From positions 2,480,001-2,544,000 of the forward strand of contig JAVLRN010000002.1 in the NCBI GenBank assembly GCA_032821775.1: DNA of 64,000 nucleotides, read 5' to 3'. Each line of letters starts with the position of its first letter. Positions within the stretch are counted from its first letter, which is position 1. Shown here piece after piece: positions 22,311-34,919 of this stretch. The stretch is from Sanguinoderma infundibulare (lineage: Eukaryota; Basidiomycota; Agaricomycetes; Polyporales; Polyporaceae). The notes beneath the pieces are model-generated. The model did no database searches and had not been told where the DNA came from. It saw nothing but the letters and a program-made list of their open reading frames with translations. The position numbers and the translations under genes were made by a program.

Positions 22311-24257
22311 TCAAGCCCGTCCACTTCCCGTTGTGCTGATTGACCTTCGTGTTAGCGCATCTCCTCCATGCTGTCGATAGAACCCCTCGAACCGTATATC
22401 CAACTCATAAGCCTCCGCCATCTTCTTTCCCGGATCTGGCACTCCATCTGCGCCGGGGTAACTGAACGTTAGCCGGACCTGGCGTCCCTTCGAGCCAAAC
22501 GTGCATCGTGCATCCTTCCAAGATTGCACAAGCATCGACTCGTCGGGGTTGATGTCTCTCTCCCACTCTGTTCGGTCCATCAAGCGCTTGGATGATGGCA
22601 CTTCCTCGGAGACGAATCCTTCGAGAATAGTGTTGACATTCGCGTCGAACCGGACGGTAGCCCAAAGCTGGGCATTCTGTGTCGAGGTAGAGAGGTCGAG
22701 AGGGCAGACACCCATGTGGACTGTGAACGACTCGTAGCCTATGAAGGAGACCGTCCTGTAATCGCCTGGGACGTCTAGCCTGAAACCCTGACTAGGGATA
22801 TTGGGCAAGATGTATCCCATATCGTGCAGTCTCTCTACGGAGCGCGTAGACAGGAAGATGGAGCAGGGAGGCTCAAAGAAGACCATGGAGGACCTGTGGG
22901 AGGACGAGGACGAGGTCGCGTTCCGGGTGACGCTCAGACCGATGGCAGGGTTGTGGGAGTGGACATGTACTTCCTTCAGTTCTGGCCGCGCCTCTATACG
23001 ATCGTACTTGCTGGACGACTGACGGAGGTCCGCGGCAAGACCGAGATCGAAAACAGGGAGGCGAGTAGCACGGTAGTACTGGTTGCAACGCCCACCCCGA
23101 GCGATATACCCTCCAACGTAGTACTTGTTACTCGCGTGCAAGCGTGGCTGTGATCGAAGATACAATGCGACAATGCGTCCGTTTCTATCCTCGCACGCGA
23201 GCAGGGCGAGGGCAGCTGTGACGGACTGTGTGCGGACGATTTTGATGAGAGGGAAAGTGGTGCGCAAGCCAAAGCTCGACTTGGTGTATTCCGGGAACGT
23301 CTCGGCAAGCCCCAGCCGCTCGGCAAAGCTCCGGTGAGAGATGGATCTGATATCGGCGCACCCAGCGAAGTCAGCTGGGGAAGAGGCGAGGAGGGTCTCG
23401 ATGTCGGACTGAGGCTCGTAGTCGTGCTCCTTGGCGCTGGTGACGAATGCACCTGAGTGGTAGTTGTCGAGAATGCTGCCCCAAGCGAAGATGGTCTGGT
23501 CGGACGACTTTCTGAGGATCTCCTCCTGTAACCTGACGAAAGCGTGTCTGCCTTCGCCGTAGATGGTCGACATGTATACGCCGAAGATGCCCATGAGACA
23601 ATAGGCTTGGTCCTCGATGCGTGTGGTTTGCCTTCCTGCGGCCCAGGACATGCGGCATGCGACGCTGACGTCCTCAAGCTTGCGCTTGTGGGTGAGCACT
23701 CGCCTGTCGATGCCTGTCACTTGCTGGATGAGATCGGCGAGAAGGCGTTTGGTACCGATGACCTCCCAGTCTTTGGAGAGGAAGATGACGGAGTGGGGGG
23801 CAATGAGTTCCTGCAAAGTCCACCCGCGAGTGAACCACTTGCTTCTCCTGAACGAAGATCCGGGCTTGTGCGGGTCTTGGTCGTTCAAGTTTGGAACGTC
23901 ATCGAGGAGGGCATAGCACATGGCAGCGCCCTGGTACCAGGCGTACATAGAGTTGATGGCCTCCGAAAGCTCTGTGCTGTTTGTTTTGTCGATACAGCAA
24001 GTGTCTACCCAGAGCCAGCGGAAGCCATCGTGGCGAGCCTTGGCGCACGCGTTGCGAATCTTATGAGAGGGGGGACGAAAGACGCGATCGCGCGCCCTGT
24101 GAAGGATGCCGCGGGAGCCGGAGGCAGGAACACGGGGGGTATCCTGGAAAACCTGTTCGTTGGCAGCCCAGACATGGGAGAGGATGGCATAGGATCCGGA
24201 GACGTCGGTTGGACTTGAGAACCATTGGAGCTGGATCTTCTCTGTATCGAGAAGCCA
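22311..24257 (-). CDS. HET-domain protein (heterokaryon incompatibility)
   Basis: Single exon, 648 residues when started at the methionine of MWLLDTEKIQLQW, the usual HET beginning; 12 further codons upstream are open. HET-domain proteins trigger cell death after fusion of genetically unlike hyphae and act in the cytoplasm. Boxes in order: SGSYAILSHVWAANEQVF; KIRNACAKARHDGFRWLWVD; TCCIDKTNSTELSEAINSM; GWTLQELIAPHSVIFLSKDW; and RMSWAAGRQTTRIEDQAYCL with GIFGVYMSTIYGEG. The roughly 350-residue C-terminal region, unassigned here, would carry partner specificity. A broken relative lies 3 kb away on the same strand. Confidence 0.92.
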   Translation of the reverse strand, partial: WLLDTEKIQLQWFSSPTDVSGSYAILSHVWAANEQVFQDTPRVPASGSRGILHRARDRVFRPPSHKIRNACAKARHDGFRWLWVDTCCIDKTNSTELSEAINSMYAWYQGAAMCYALLDDVPNLNDQDPHKPGSSFRRSKWFTRGWTLQELIAPHSVIFLSKDWEVIGTKRLLADLIQQVTGIDRRVLTHKRKLEDVSVACRMSWAAGRQTTRIEDQAYCLMGIFGVYMSTIYGEGRHAFVRLQEEILRKSSDQTIFAWGSILDNYHSGAFVTSAKEHDYEPQSDIETLLASSPADFAGCADIRSISHRSFAERLGLAETFPEYTKSSFGLRTTFPLIKIVRTQSVTAALALLACEDRNGRIVALYLRSQPRLHASNKYYVGGYIARGGRCNQYYRATRLPVFDLGLAADLRQSSSKYDRIEARPELKEVHVHSHNPAIGLSVTRNATSSSSSHRSSMVFFEPPCSIFLSTRSVERLHDMGYILPNIPSQGFRLDVPGDYRTVSFIGYESFTVHMGVCPLDLSTSTQNAQLWATVRFDANVNTILEGFVSEEVPSSKRLMDRTEWERDINPDESMLVQSWKDARCTFGSKGRQVRLTFSYPGADGVPDPGKKMAEAYELDIRFEGFYRQHGGDALTRRSISTTGSGRA

Positions 24258-26157
24258 CATTGATCTAGAAGCTGATTTGAGCTGCGAGCGCATCGGAGAG
24301 TGACGCAGATACGCACGAGGTGATTGACGAAATGAGATCGTCGGGTAACGTGGGGGCGGGAGGGGATTCCGGCAAGGAGAGGTGAAGGTGGTGGAACGTG
24401 GCAGGCTACGCTGAGACGGAGCCAGTCATGTTATAGGGAGCGGGATTGAAGGCGATGAGACAGTCGAACGGAAACATGCTAAGTACACAGAATGAGTCGA
24501 CGATGGTTCTTTGAAGGGAAGCTCGAAATTCGAACGTCGATTGGACTGACCTCAGGCTCAGCATGGCACTGCAGCGCATCGAGTCCCTGCAGCAGGATAA
24601 CTGGATTCCAGGGACGCTATCCCAGGAACGACGGGACACGAGGTCACAACACATAGCCCAGACAGTCGATGCCTGGATGGACTTTGTTCCGGCACCGTCG
24701 GGTGTGTCAGATACGGGAGAAGGACGTGTCAGCTTGGTGTCATTGAGGGACGCTGGGGCGGTGTCGGGTTATGGGAATCGCAAAATGTGATGCGGAGCGG
24801 ATAGCTGGGAGGACCTTGTCGCATTCAGTGGATGAGCACCATCTAATGTGTTGCAAATGTGCTGAAAGCTATTTGCGTAGACGATGCGCGGATAATTACA
24901 AACAGTTCAAGACGAACTGATATCTAGGCTCAGCACTCAAGCGAGCGCCCAACCTTAAGTACTTGGGGCGGCAGTATTTGCTCCGAGTCACAAGCTCCTT
25001 ACACAAGTACCACCAAATTGCCGTGCTCAAACCCTCTAGCACCGCCCATTCACGACGCAGGCCGACCACTACATCCCAGTGATGCGCGCCATCGCCCCAG
25101 CTTATCTCTGAGTCCTCACACGTCCGCCGCCGATGCCGTTATCCGAAATGCCGCTGTCCCTTTCGGATCCAGTTCAGCAAGTGGCCAGTGGCAAGCCAGT
25201 TTCCCCCGGTCGTTGTATAGTCTCATCCGCTTACAAAGGAACATCCATGCTTATCCTTGCTTGCTCAGTCAATAGCAAGACGACCGACGACTTCCCAGGA
25301 GACGGCGCAGTGCCAGGAAGGACCAATGTCCACGACGGCGACGTCACCTCTGCGATACGTCAAAGCCTATAAAAGTTCCCATGAACGCGTCCATCCGGCT
25401 GCACGGATGGTCTCGAATCTTTGAATACAGGGATTAATCAGTGCGGTTGGTCCTCGAATGACCCGCGATAGGTCTTGCGTGCTCTATGTCCCTCTGCCAT
25501 GCGATGACTCTCGCGTCGCACGGTGGTCTCAAGGTCTTGCTCTACAGTCTAGAGTTCTGCCTAGTGAGTCTAATCATTGCGTTTTGCACCATCTCTGAGA
25601 TAATGGTCACTAGGGCTTACATGCGACAGATAGCTGGGGTGTCGGGTCCTGTGATGATCTATTGGCTCGTATTCCACCATCGCGATTGGTATTCGTGTGC
25701 CAAGCATGGTACCCAACGGGATACCTGAAGTACTGCAAGTACTTTCAGGAGCCACGACGACCTGGACTACGCTCGAACATCGTTTTGTGCCGTTGCCTTT
25801 TGTTCGTTGTTGGTAGAACTGGTTATGGTTCTGTTATCGTGAGCCAGAAGGTGCGCCAATACGTTACTTTCTCATGAAGCCTCTTCGTGTTGTCAGTGGT
25901 GATCCATTTTTATTTCTTTATCGCATTTCATGCATACTTATCGTCGCGGCAGCCAGGCATGTGAACCCCCGGCACCCCGCATTCCACATGTCCTCCGCCT
26001 TCCTCAACGTCCGTTCTTCCGTCTGCGGCCGCCAACAGGAGTTCGCATGACTCCATGCTGAGAACCTGTCTCGTTGATATCATAGCGTATTTATGCCGGT
26101 TCGTCAAAGATCCAGCATCTGTCGTACTGTCTGTCTCTGCTACCTCGATACTCACTG
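24258..26157. other. Divergent intergenic interval, HET gene and OPT transporter
   Basis: About 1.9 kb between two divergently oriented genes. Short frames on both strands are uninformative. No repeat or RNA gene was recognised. Confidence 0.5.
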
Positions 26158-28655
26158 ATGTCTCTTCAAGAATTTGTGGAGTATTCTGGCCCCCCAATGG
26201 ATGTCTACGCTCAAGACTCGACACCTAGCAAAGACGAGAAATCTGTGGAGGATCAAGTCAAAGAAATTGGCTCAGGCCTGTCTGGTGGCGGCGACGATGT
26301 CGGCAACGCCCTCGAGCATTTCGGCACCGACGAGCCTTTTCCCATGGACCCGGACGTTTCAGAGGAACCACAGTTCACGTTTCGCGCAGTCTTTGTGGGG
26401 TGTTCCCTTGGAGCGGTTATCTCTGCAAGCAAGTGAGGTGTTTCGAATGTGCCATTATCTGTCATTCGTTGACTAGATTTCCCATCTTCCCAGCGTCTAC
26501 CTTGGCCTTAAGACAGGATGGACCTTCGGAGCCTCTCTTTTCGGGTCCATCTTTGGTTTCGCCATCCTGAAGTCGCTGTCCAAGACACTCCCAGAGCGTT
26601 TTGGAGGGGGTTACTTCGGCCCAAAAGAAAATGTCTGTTGTCAAAGTGCCGCCACGGTATGTCACATGTCAATGTTCGGAGCTCCTTCGACGATCACGCT
26701 GACAAACTCTAGGCCGCAGGATCTTTAGGGTTGCTGTTCACGTCCGGTTTCCCTGCAGCCTACCAACTTGGTCTCTTGGGAGCGAATCCTGTGGCGGATT
26801 ACAGGTGAGCTCAGGCATTCCAGTAGCCGACTCGAAATGAGACTGACAACACGCAATAGCCGCCTTATTACCTTTACGCTTGGTTGTGCCTACATCGGGA
26901 TATTCTTCACCATGCCACTCCGCCGACTCTATATCCTCAAGCTGAAGTTGCCTTTCCCGAACTCAGTGGCCGCCGCCTACACCATTCGTTCACTACATGT
27001 CGGCCGTAATGCTGCTGCAGATGCGCGGAGGAAGACTTTCGCCCTCATGCTCTCTTTCCTCATTGCGATCTGTTGGCGTATCACTAGCGAATATGCACCC
27101 GGAATAATGTGGGACTGGCATTGGGGTTGGTGGTTTTACAGTGCGGGATGGAAGTGGATCATCGCAGCGGAAAACTGGGTGAGGGCTTTCCAACACACGG
27201 TTCCGTTCGGCCAGCGGGTGAACTACTCCTCCAGGGTTGGATATGGGAGTGGACCCCAGCCTTCATAGGTGTGGGTTTTCTGGTTCCCATCAACTCTTCC
27301 ATCTCCTTCGTAGGCGGCTCCGCTTTAGCTTGGACAATCATCGGACCGATACTCGTCGCAACGAAGATAGCGTTCGGAATCCCGGGGTCCAAGATTGGTG
27401 CGTTCCCCGAGTATCTCAACTACGCCAATATGGTTCTCGACGATCCCGTCAATGCACCGTCGCCGAAGTACTGGATGATCTGGCCAGGATGCGCGGTCCT
27501 CTTATGCTCTAGCTTTGCCGAGATGATTGCAAACGGCGGCGCAGTACTCAGGAGCCTCGTGGTAGGAATCGGACCGACCGTGCAGACGATCAAGGCGTTC
27601 GTCCGAAGGGATCCCAAAGTGGATGAAGGAGGCGGCGAGAGAGAAAAGGCAGACGAATTCCCTGACCCGGCTCCGCTCGACCAGCAAACACCATGGTGGC
27701 TGTGGACTGGCGGCTTGGCCGCAGGCAGCATTGTTACTATCGTCATCATGCGCTGCCAATTCGGCCAAAACGCTGGAGTGACCATCCTCGCCATCCTCAT
27801 CTCCTTCCTTTTCTCGCTCATCGGCGCGGAGTGCGCTGGGCGGATCTCTGTCATCCCCGTGACGACCTTTGGAAACTTCGCGCAGCTTGTTTTCGGAGGC
27901 ATGTCCAAGGGGATGGGCGTCGCCCCCGCTGCGAACCAGCTCAACAACGGCCTGACGGGTATGATCACCCTAGCCGTGTCGGAGCAAGCTGCGGACATGC
28001 TTGGTGAGCAACAGCCTCTATCAGTGCCGCAGGCATCAGCTCACCCTAGCCCGTAGGCGACCTGAAGACGACTCACCTCCTCGGCGCATCACCGCGCGTC
28101 CAACTCTACGCCCAATGTTTCGGCGCGCTCGTCTCCGTCTTCCTCTCCGCGGGCATGTACGTCGTATTCGTCAAAGCCTACCCTTGCATCAACGAACTCA
28201 GCACCACGACCTGCGCCTTCCCCGCGCCCGACGTCGGCGCGTGGCGAGCGGTTTCTGTCGCCGTCTCCTCGCCCTCCCTCCCCATACCCCGCTCGTCCGG
28301 TATCACCGCGCTCTGCCTCGGGGCGCTGACTATCATCTCGACGTTCATCAAGTTTCGGTTCGTCAGGGTTGAGCTGCGAGGCTGGTTCCCCAACTGGAAC
28401 GCGGTGGGCATCGCGTTCATCCTTGGCCCGTTGTGCACGTACCCGATGGCGATGTTGTTCGGGAGCCTTGTCGTGCTCGTGTGGCGGAAATACTGGCCGG
28501 CGAGCGCGGCGACGTACTGCTATGCGGTGGCAGCAGGAATGATCGCCGGTGAAGGTCTGGGGGGTATAGCAAACGCGATTCTGCAGATTGCAGGGGTGTC
28601 GGGTGCTGTGAAGGGCACCAGTGTGGGATGCCCGATGGACGTGTACTGTGGGTGA
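26158..28655 (+). CDS. OPT-family oligopeptide transporter
   Basis: A proton-coupled importer of small peptides or metal chelates in the plasma or vacuolar membrane. Model join(26158..26432,26494..26656,26713..26804,26860..27178,27235..28003,28057..28655), 738 residues with all phases closed. The N-terminal 75 residues are polar and cytosolic. Membrane segments then alternate with loops; family stretches include VYLGLKTGWTFGASLFG, LPFPNSVAAAYTIRSLHVG, IWEWTPAFIGVGFLVPINSS, TTFGNFAQLVFGG and GEGLGGIANAILQIAGV. The charged loop at about residues 420-440 (PKVDEGGGEREKADE) separates the two halves. Motifs look closest to the yellow-stripe-like/ISP-distant branch of OPT proteins, so the substrate is uncertain. 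Confidence 0.92.
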
Positions 28656-29236
28656 CAGACGCATCGTGCAATTGCGTAGCGTCGCTGCTAGAAGATAAGT
28701 TCTAAGCAGATGAACGCCCATGTAGGCTAGCAGTAGGCATTAACTCAGAAACCTTACACCCGTCGTCCGGGACTCGAACACCGTGATTCTGCACATCTGC
28801 CTCGAATGCTTCAGATCAATGCATCCAGTACCCCGACCAAATCGCATTACCAATAATATATAGCTAAAAAAACACACCACAGCGGGCGAGATCGTCGGGG
28901 CCTCGACGCTCTATCGCCATCCCAAGAACAAACCAGTACACAGAGCATGCGTACGAGTAAGCGAGTAACATCTACAGTATTGTGGCCACTGGGATTGCGT
29001 TGGAGAGGGAAGGAAGATACGGAGGAAGCACATCTACAGTGGTGAGGGGGCATAATTGCGGTAGAATAATTCCAGGTATCATGACGAGAGAGATGGGGAG
29101 ACGAGACTGAATGATGATGAAGATGAAGTACCGAGAGAGAGAGATATCCCGCAAGAACAGATGACGGAGACGACGGCAACGGCGACGCATGGGCCTAACC
29201 TACACGCGGCCGTTGAGTATGTGAGAGAGGCCCCGC
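28656..29236. other. Convergent 3' flanks of OPT and noxR genes
   Basis: No gene. A tRNA-like GGGACTCGAAC string at about 28767 does not fold into a tRNA. Confidence 0.5.
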
Positions 29237-32210
29237 TCACTCGTCCATACACCAGATCTCCAGACGACCCTCGGGCCTGCCCTTGGCGTTGTGGCGCGCG
29301 GTTTCGATCGCTAGCTCGTAATCCATCTCGTCCCGGAGCGTGACCTTGCCGCCGTCCTCGTCCTTGAACTTCATCCCGAGCTTGCCCATCACGACGCCAA
29401 ACTTACGCGTCACCATCTCCATGAACTCCTCGAACGGCGTCTCAGGCAGAAGCGCCATCCCTCGCACGTCCTCGCGGTAGTAGAGCTTGACGCGGATCTT
29501 GACCATCTCGAACACGTCGTCGTACTCGCCGCTCACGTACCCTTCCTCCTCCTCCTCGTATCCCCCATAGAAGCTCGAGCCTCCACGGGAACTCGGGCCA
29601 CGATTCCCGGTTGTGCGACGGGTGAGCTTCCGGCGCAAGGATCCGCCGCCCGCCAAACTGCCACCGTAACTGCTTGGAGGCGCACTCGGTCGGCCGCCAC
29701 GGCCAACACCTTTTGCCCAGTTTGCGACACGAGCCTCACCGGAGGGTAATGGGGGAGCTTCGTTGGTTTCGCCGCCAGTATAGCCCTCAAGGTAGTCGTC
29801 GTAGAACTCGGTCATGCGGGTCCCTCCACCCTGGGGGGCGTTGGGGCCAGTGGGGGAACTCTTGCGGATGCTAAGTCCGCGGGTGGGACCATTAAGACCA
29901 AGCGGAACAGGGGCGCCAGCACCGCGACCTGTACCTGCGGACGTTGCGCTGCGTGACAGCGAGGACCCACCGGGTGCGGTGGGCGAGGTCTTGGGGGGCG
30001 TTGGCGGTACCGGAGCACCGCCAGTGTTCGCTATGCGGATGCGGTCACGGGCGTCAACGGGGACGTTGATGGTTGTCTTCGCCCGCTGGAGGATAGGCTT
30101 GGGGTCATCACCGTCGGCGGGTCCTGCCCAAGCAGGGAGGCAAACATCAGACACCGAGACGTGAAGGGAACAGTGGGATTACGCACTCGGTACGCTCATG
30201 GACGGCGCAGCGACAGTCACGGAGCGGGAAAGGCTAGACGGCGGGCCGTCGTCGAGGTAGATGTTGGTAGGTGTGATACCCTGCTTGAGCCTGGCGACGC
30301 CGGTGAATTCGGTGAAGAGGTCGTTTGTAGACTCGGCGGCGACAAGCTTGGCCTTGCCGAGGAAGTCACGGGCTTTCGAGTTCTCGATCTTCTTCTGGGC
30401 TGGCCGGTAGAGAACGCCGACGGGCTATGTAGCGGCGGATTAGCGACGGTTGTGGTTCGTGAAGGCTCAAAGAAGACGACTTGCGATAGAGAAAACAGTG
30501 TAACCCTCGCCACGGTCCTGGATCGCATCATCAATCACACCATGCTCCTCGGTTGCCTTCTCACGACGGGCATCGTCCATATCGGCCAAACCGTCCTGGG
30601 CGTTGCCCATGTAGATCTGGGTGAGACCGCGGTTGAAGAGAACCTCTGCCGAGAAGAGCTTAAACTTGAGGCCAAGCTGTTCGTAGTTGATGAACTGGTT
30701 GCCACGGAGGTAGAGGAGAGCGGATGAGAAGTCGTTGTATGCGGCATCGTATCGAGTCAAGAGGAAGTTTGAAACACCGCATTGGAAGTAACTGAAGAAG
30801 AGGGCAGGTCAGTCCTGTCTGATGAGTATCATTGAGATTAAAAAGCGAATCGAAAGAGTAGCGACGAGCGAAAGGAGGAGTGTGTGTCCCTGCGCCTCTC
30901 GTGGTTTCTGGAATCATTCATACGCAGGCAATCCGAGGCCGTTAGGTGTCCGCACCGGGCACCGTTGTGCGGGGTTCTCAGTAAACACATTCCGCAGGAC
31001 TGCTGGCAGTTGTAATGATGGGTAGGGGGCCTGTTTCCTCACAAACGGCATCTTTGGGGGATGGACAGGAAGGGCGTGTGTTACGCGTTGCGCGCGAGAT
31101 AGGGCAGCAAATGGCAAAGAAGCATAGTCCTCCTGCAGAGTGCACGACGAGCCAATTCGGATGGTTGGCAGAGGAATCGTTGGAAATTTCTTGAGTCATG
31201 TAATGTGTCTACAGCATTTTCGAGAGGGCTGTGAGAAATGCTGAAGACACGTTACGCGGCCCGAAAATTCACAATGGATTTGACTAGGTGGACAATGGGC
31301 GTTTCCTGTCATGTCAGGTACGTATACTCGGGATGAGGATGGGTATCCAAGGAGGGTGTGAGGGTGGCGACGTGATGCCACGGTCGATCAACCGTCCGAG
31401 GTGAATTGGTAGCCATGGGGAGGATGGATGGGCACGGATTGGCATCTGAAAGTTTGACGGTTTTGGAGGACAGGAGTGGGGTTAATGGGATCATGACCGA
31501 CGGCAATCAACCAACAGGCCGTGGATGACCATGAGGATTGGCTGGTCGGCATGTGCAAGGCCCAGGAGGAGGACGTTCGGAGGAGGGCGCTCATGCGAGA
31601 GAAATGATTCCCATGAACGATGACCGGTCGTCAAGTCGGAAAAATGGCGTAGGAAAAAGAGGGAGAGGAATGAGTGGAGCTGGCTGCACGCTATGAGGCG
31701 AGTGCCTTGGAAGCGTACGGACAGTGGGAGGAGGGGGAAAGATGGTTGACAGATCGGAGGCAGAACTGCGGAGCAAGGGGATGGCGACAGGGTTCACTGC
31801 GGGAGAGGCCGCTTGTCGGAAAGAGCGGGAGCTAGCGGTGCCTGCTGCGTACGGGTAGAGAGCGAGCAATGGAAGGACGGGGGGTTCGGGGGGAGATGAA
31901 GACGGAAGTCGGGAGAAGGGGAAGATGAAGACGGGGGTCGGGAAGGGAATTGAGAGGAAGAGAGAAAGAGGTGAATGGAGAAAGAGAAGACTCACGCAAC
32001 CGCAAGGTACTGGTCGAGCTCTGTAGCGGCAGTGAACTGCTCTACGGCGGCCTCGTGCTCGCCGAGGGTGGCATAGATGAGGCCGATGTTGGTGAGGATC
32101 TTGCTGGAGTCGGCGATCTGGGAGAAGAGTTCCAAACTCTTCTCAAAGTCTTCCTGGTCGTATGCGGTGAGGGCAGCGGCCCAAGTCTCGAGCTCAGCCT
32201 TGAGAGACAT
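29237..32210 (-). CDS. noxR: NoxR, NADPH oxidase regulatory subunit (p67phox-like)
   Basis: Activates fungal NADPH oxidases together with the small GTPase Rac, controlling reactive-oxygen signals in hyphal differentiation. Model complement(join(29237..30123,30187..30424,30485..30791,31996..32210)), 548 residues, phases closed. Residues 1-170 form TPR repeats (LETWAAALTAYDQEDFEKSL, ILTNIGLIYATLGEHEAAV, FNRGLTQIYMGNAQDGLADM). A conserved GYTVFSIPVGVLYRPAQ activation-type segment follows, then a Pro/Gly-rich linker. The C-terminus is a PB1 domain (VKLYYREDVRGMALLPE, then the acidic FKDEDGGKVTLRDEMDYELA loop). Two oddities: the first intron is 1,204 nt, and the second intron begins GCAAGT rather than GT. 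Confidence 0.92.
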
Positions 32211-34919
32211 GGTGGAGGAGAAGCAAGGAGGAAAGGCAAAGTGTGGAAGGGATCCGCAGGCGGAGAAGGTACCGGGAGAGGGATTAGGCGATTAGCGATG
32301 CAGAGGAAGGTAGACAAGAGACGATGGCCGTCGCTGAGGTCGTGAGTGGCGTGCCGGACGCAAAGAGGAAGAAGAAGAAGTAAGGAAAGGACGCGGCCGG
32401 GAGAACAAAGAGAGCGAAGCGTGGTCGAGGGCGAGACAACAGCCGGCGAGAGAAGAGGAATAAGAGCCGACGCTGGCCACCCCTCCACCCCAGCCCCCGC
32501 CCACGGCAGGCCCGGCTCCTCCAGCCCGCGTCCAGGACGCTCGATCTGCGCCCATCATCCAATCACATCTCGGTTGCCATCCCGACCATCCCTCTGTTCC
32601 CTGCAGTCTCGAGTCCCTCCCCCGCACCCGAATCCAACGGTCTCTGGCCGGCCTGCAGCCTCGCCATCCCCGCACGTTCAACGACAAGCTTCTCTTAATT
32701 ACCCCAGGGCCCTCTCCTGGCCAGTGCCTCCCCGAAGCCCACACGGAGCGGACGCCTCGGCATCAGTCAACGTAAGTAACGCTGATCCGTCCGCGTCATC
32801 CACTGCTCTGCCTCTCTGCACATCATCACTCCCGTCACTCGACAACAGCTCTTCAGTCTGTCCGACATGCTTCAATTCGTCCTGCCTACGCACAGCTCAT
32901 TCCCCACACCTCCCCCTTCATTTATCCTTCAGCTTTCGTCCCACAGCCTGCCCCATCCCACTTCGTCTTGTCTCTAACACACGCCCAAAACGCTTCGCTC
33001 TGCCACGCCGCTGCCACCGATGTGCTTCCTCCCCGCCTGACGCCGCAATCGGCCGCCGCTTTCTTTACCCCCCCTTGATCGGTCTATTTTGGCCAACAAT
33101 GCAACATCATTTCTGCTCCCCCTCCGCTATTGTTCCAAACAACTCTATCTATGTATATCCTCTCCAACAACCGACGGCACCTATCCAACCCCCATAGTAT
33201 CTTTAGTCTCCCACTTCTCATCCCCAATCTAGCGATATCACTCTTCTCCCCGGACTCGGTACTCGCTATCGGTACTCAATCGACGTTCAGTAACATGCAG
33301 ACTTTTTCCTACCCTACTCCTCTTTCGTCTTTCCGGCCGGCAGCCCGACCACCTCTCTTTGGTACGCCCCGAACGCCGTTGTATAATTAACAACCTCTCC
33401 CTAGTCCCTCTCATCTCATAAGCAACAGCACTAGCCTTCCTTTCCCCCACAATAGCTTCCGACCCCACGCCAACTACACGCTCCTCAAATCCGTACCCTC
33501 AAACCACTCATCTCCGTCCATCCAACTCGCCCCTCCCGCACCGTTCTCCATGCGGTGGCTGATCGCCACTCACTGCTCCCACCCCTGTTGCATCTTCACA
33601 TGAGCACATGCGTCAATGACCAGTCCATTTTAAACTTGCACTCATCGCAGCGAATGTTCGGACCAGCGGGCGTACACACCCATCCTGATCGCGCTCCATG
33701 CACATGCGCGATTAATTCACACAACCCGACAGATGCAGCATTAATTGCAGTCCTCAGCGCCGGAGGCTGTCACCATGTAGCATCATTGTGTAGGACGTGA
33801 TGTGAGTCGGATTGTGTGATGGCGTATCCTGGCACATCGAATGAACACCTATCAACGTCAATAGCATGAACAGCACTTGCGTCCGCCTTAACCCATGCAC
33901 GAGCAGTCGATTTTCATTCCTCCATCGTCCTTCCAGGCGAGGACAACATGTTCTTATACCAGTTGTACACCAGCAAACAGCAACCGTTGAGGTTCCGCTG
34001 GAACCGTGGACTCACCCTTCCTTCTTGCCATGATTCTTCGAGTAATCGCACGCCGCCGCCGAACAGGCTTTCTTCCAGCGATCGTACGCCGCCGACATGC
34101 TTAAGTCCTCGCGTCACTCCGACGATTCCGGATATGGCGGCTCGGCGAAGCACGTTACGCATGCCATGCGTGCCCCGGACGTAGAAGGGGAACGAAGGAG
34201 AAAGATGCCGAAGCAGACATCGACAGATAACTCGACTGCGGCCCGTGTGGACAGGCTGTGGTACAAAGCGCTAGTCCTGCTGCGTGGTTTTTGTACTTCA
34301 AGTTCATATCGACGGGCATGGCCTCAATCCTACAACTTTCGTCAGTTTAGAGTTAATCGGCCACGTATGACACAAGCACGTTAAAAATCGCAACAAAAGC
34401 ACGGGAACCCTTATCGTCTCGAGTGGTAACAGCCCCTCTGGTCCGCGATGCCTCCTGCCGTTTCTCGACTTGCAATTGTTAGTGGGGTAGTCCGTGCCAC
34501 AGTTTTCATGCCATGGAACAGTCAGAGTCGGAGAGGGCATGGCGTTCATAAGCATTCAGCGAAGCAGAAACGGGATGCGTTGGAGATAGCAGCGGTGTGA
34601 GAGAGTTTCCAGCTACTGAGCTGGCTTCGTGAATCCCCAGAATAACTTGCCGCAGTGTCGATGTTGGATGGGAGTTGCCAAGACCGTGGTAAGCGTCTCC
34701 ATAAGAAAAGTTCGTATTGCCCTCTTTAGAGGAAATGCAAAGACGGTGTAGTCGAGTAAGCATGCAACAGTAAGGCAGGTAAACATGAACCCTAACCTGA
34801 TTGCCGGCTTGCATGCACTGGCTTGCTAAGGCTGAGCACTGAGCGCGCCGGATTACTCTCGGCCTCGACCTCGACCTCGACCTCGCTGCTTCACTTCTCG
34901 AGCTCATCGCTGGTTTACG
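32211..34919. other. Long divergent intergenic region, noxR and P4-ATPase
   Basis: About 2.7 kb between two outward-facing genes. It is pyrimidine-rich on the plus strand from about 32.5 to 33.6 kb. A long plus-strand open frame at 32.3-33.2 kb is Ser/Pro low complexity and lacks splice or family evidence. It probably holds promoters and 5' UTRs. Confidence 0.5.
34864..34886. repeat. Short TCGACC tandem repeat in the P4-ATPase leader
   Basis: Almost four copies of the hexamer CTCGAC lie about 35 bp before the P4-ATPase start codon. Confidence 0.7.

Noticed and set aside
28750..28830. tRNA-like GGGACTCGAAC string
   Set aside because: The flanking bases do not pair to form a T stem, and no acceptor or anticodon stem can be built on either strand.
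32346..33197. Plus-strand open frame of about 280 codons in the noxR/P4-ATPase intergenic region
   Set aside because: Low-complexity Ser/Pro/Arg sequence without an ATG start in good context, without introns and without family motifs. GC-rich intergenic DNA gives such frames by chance.
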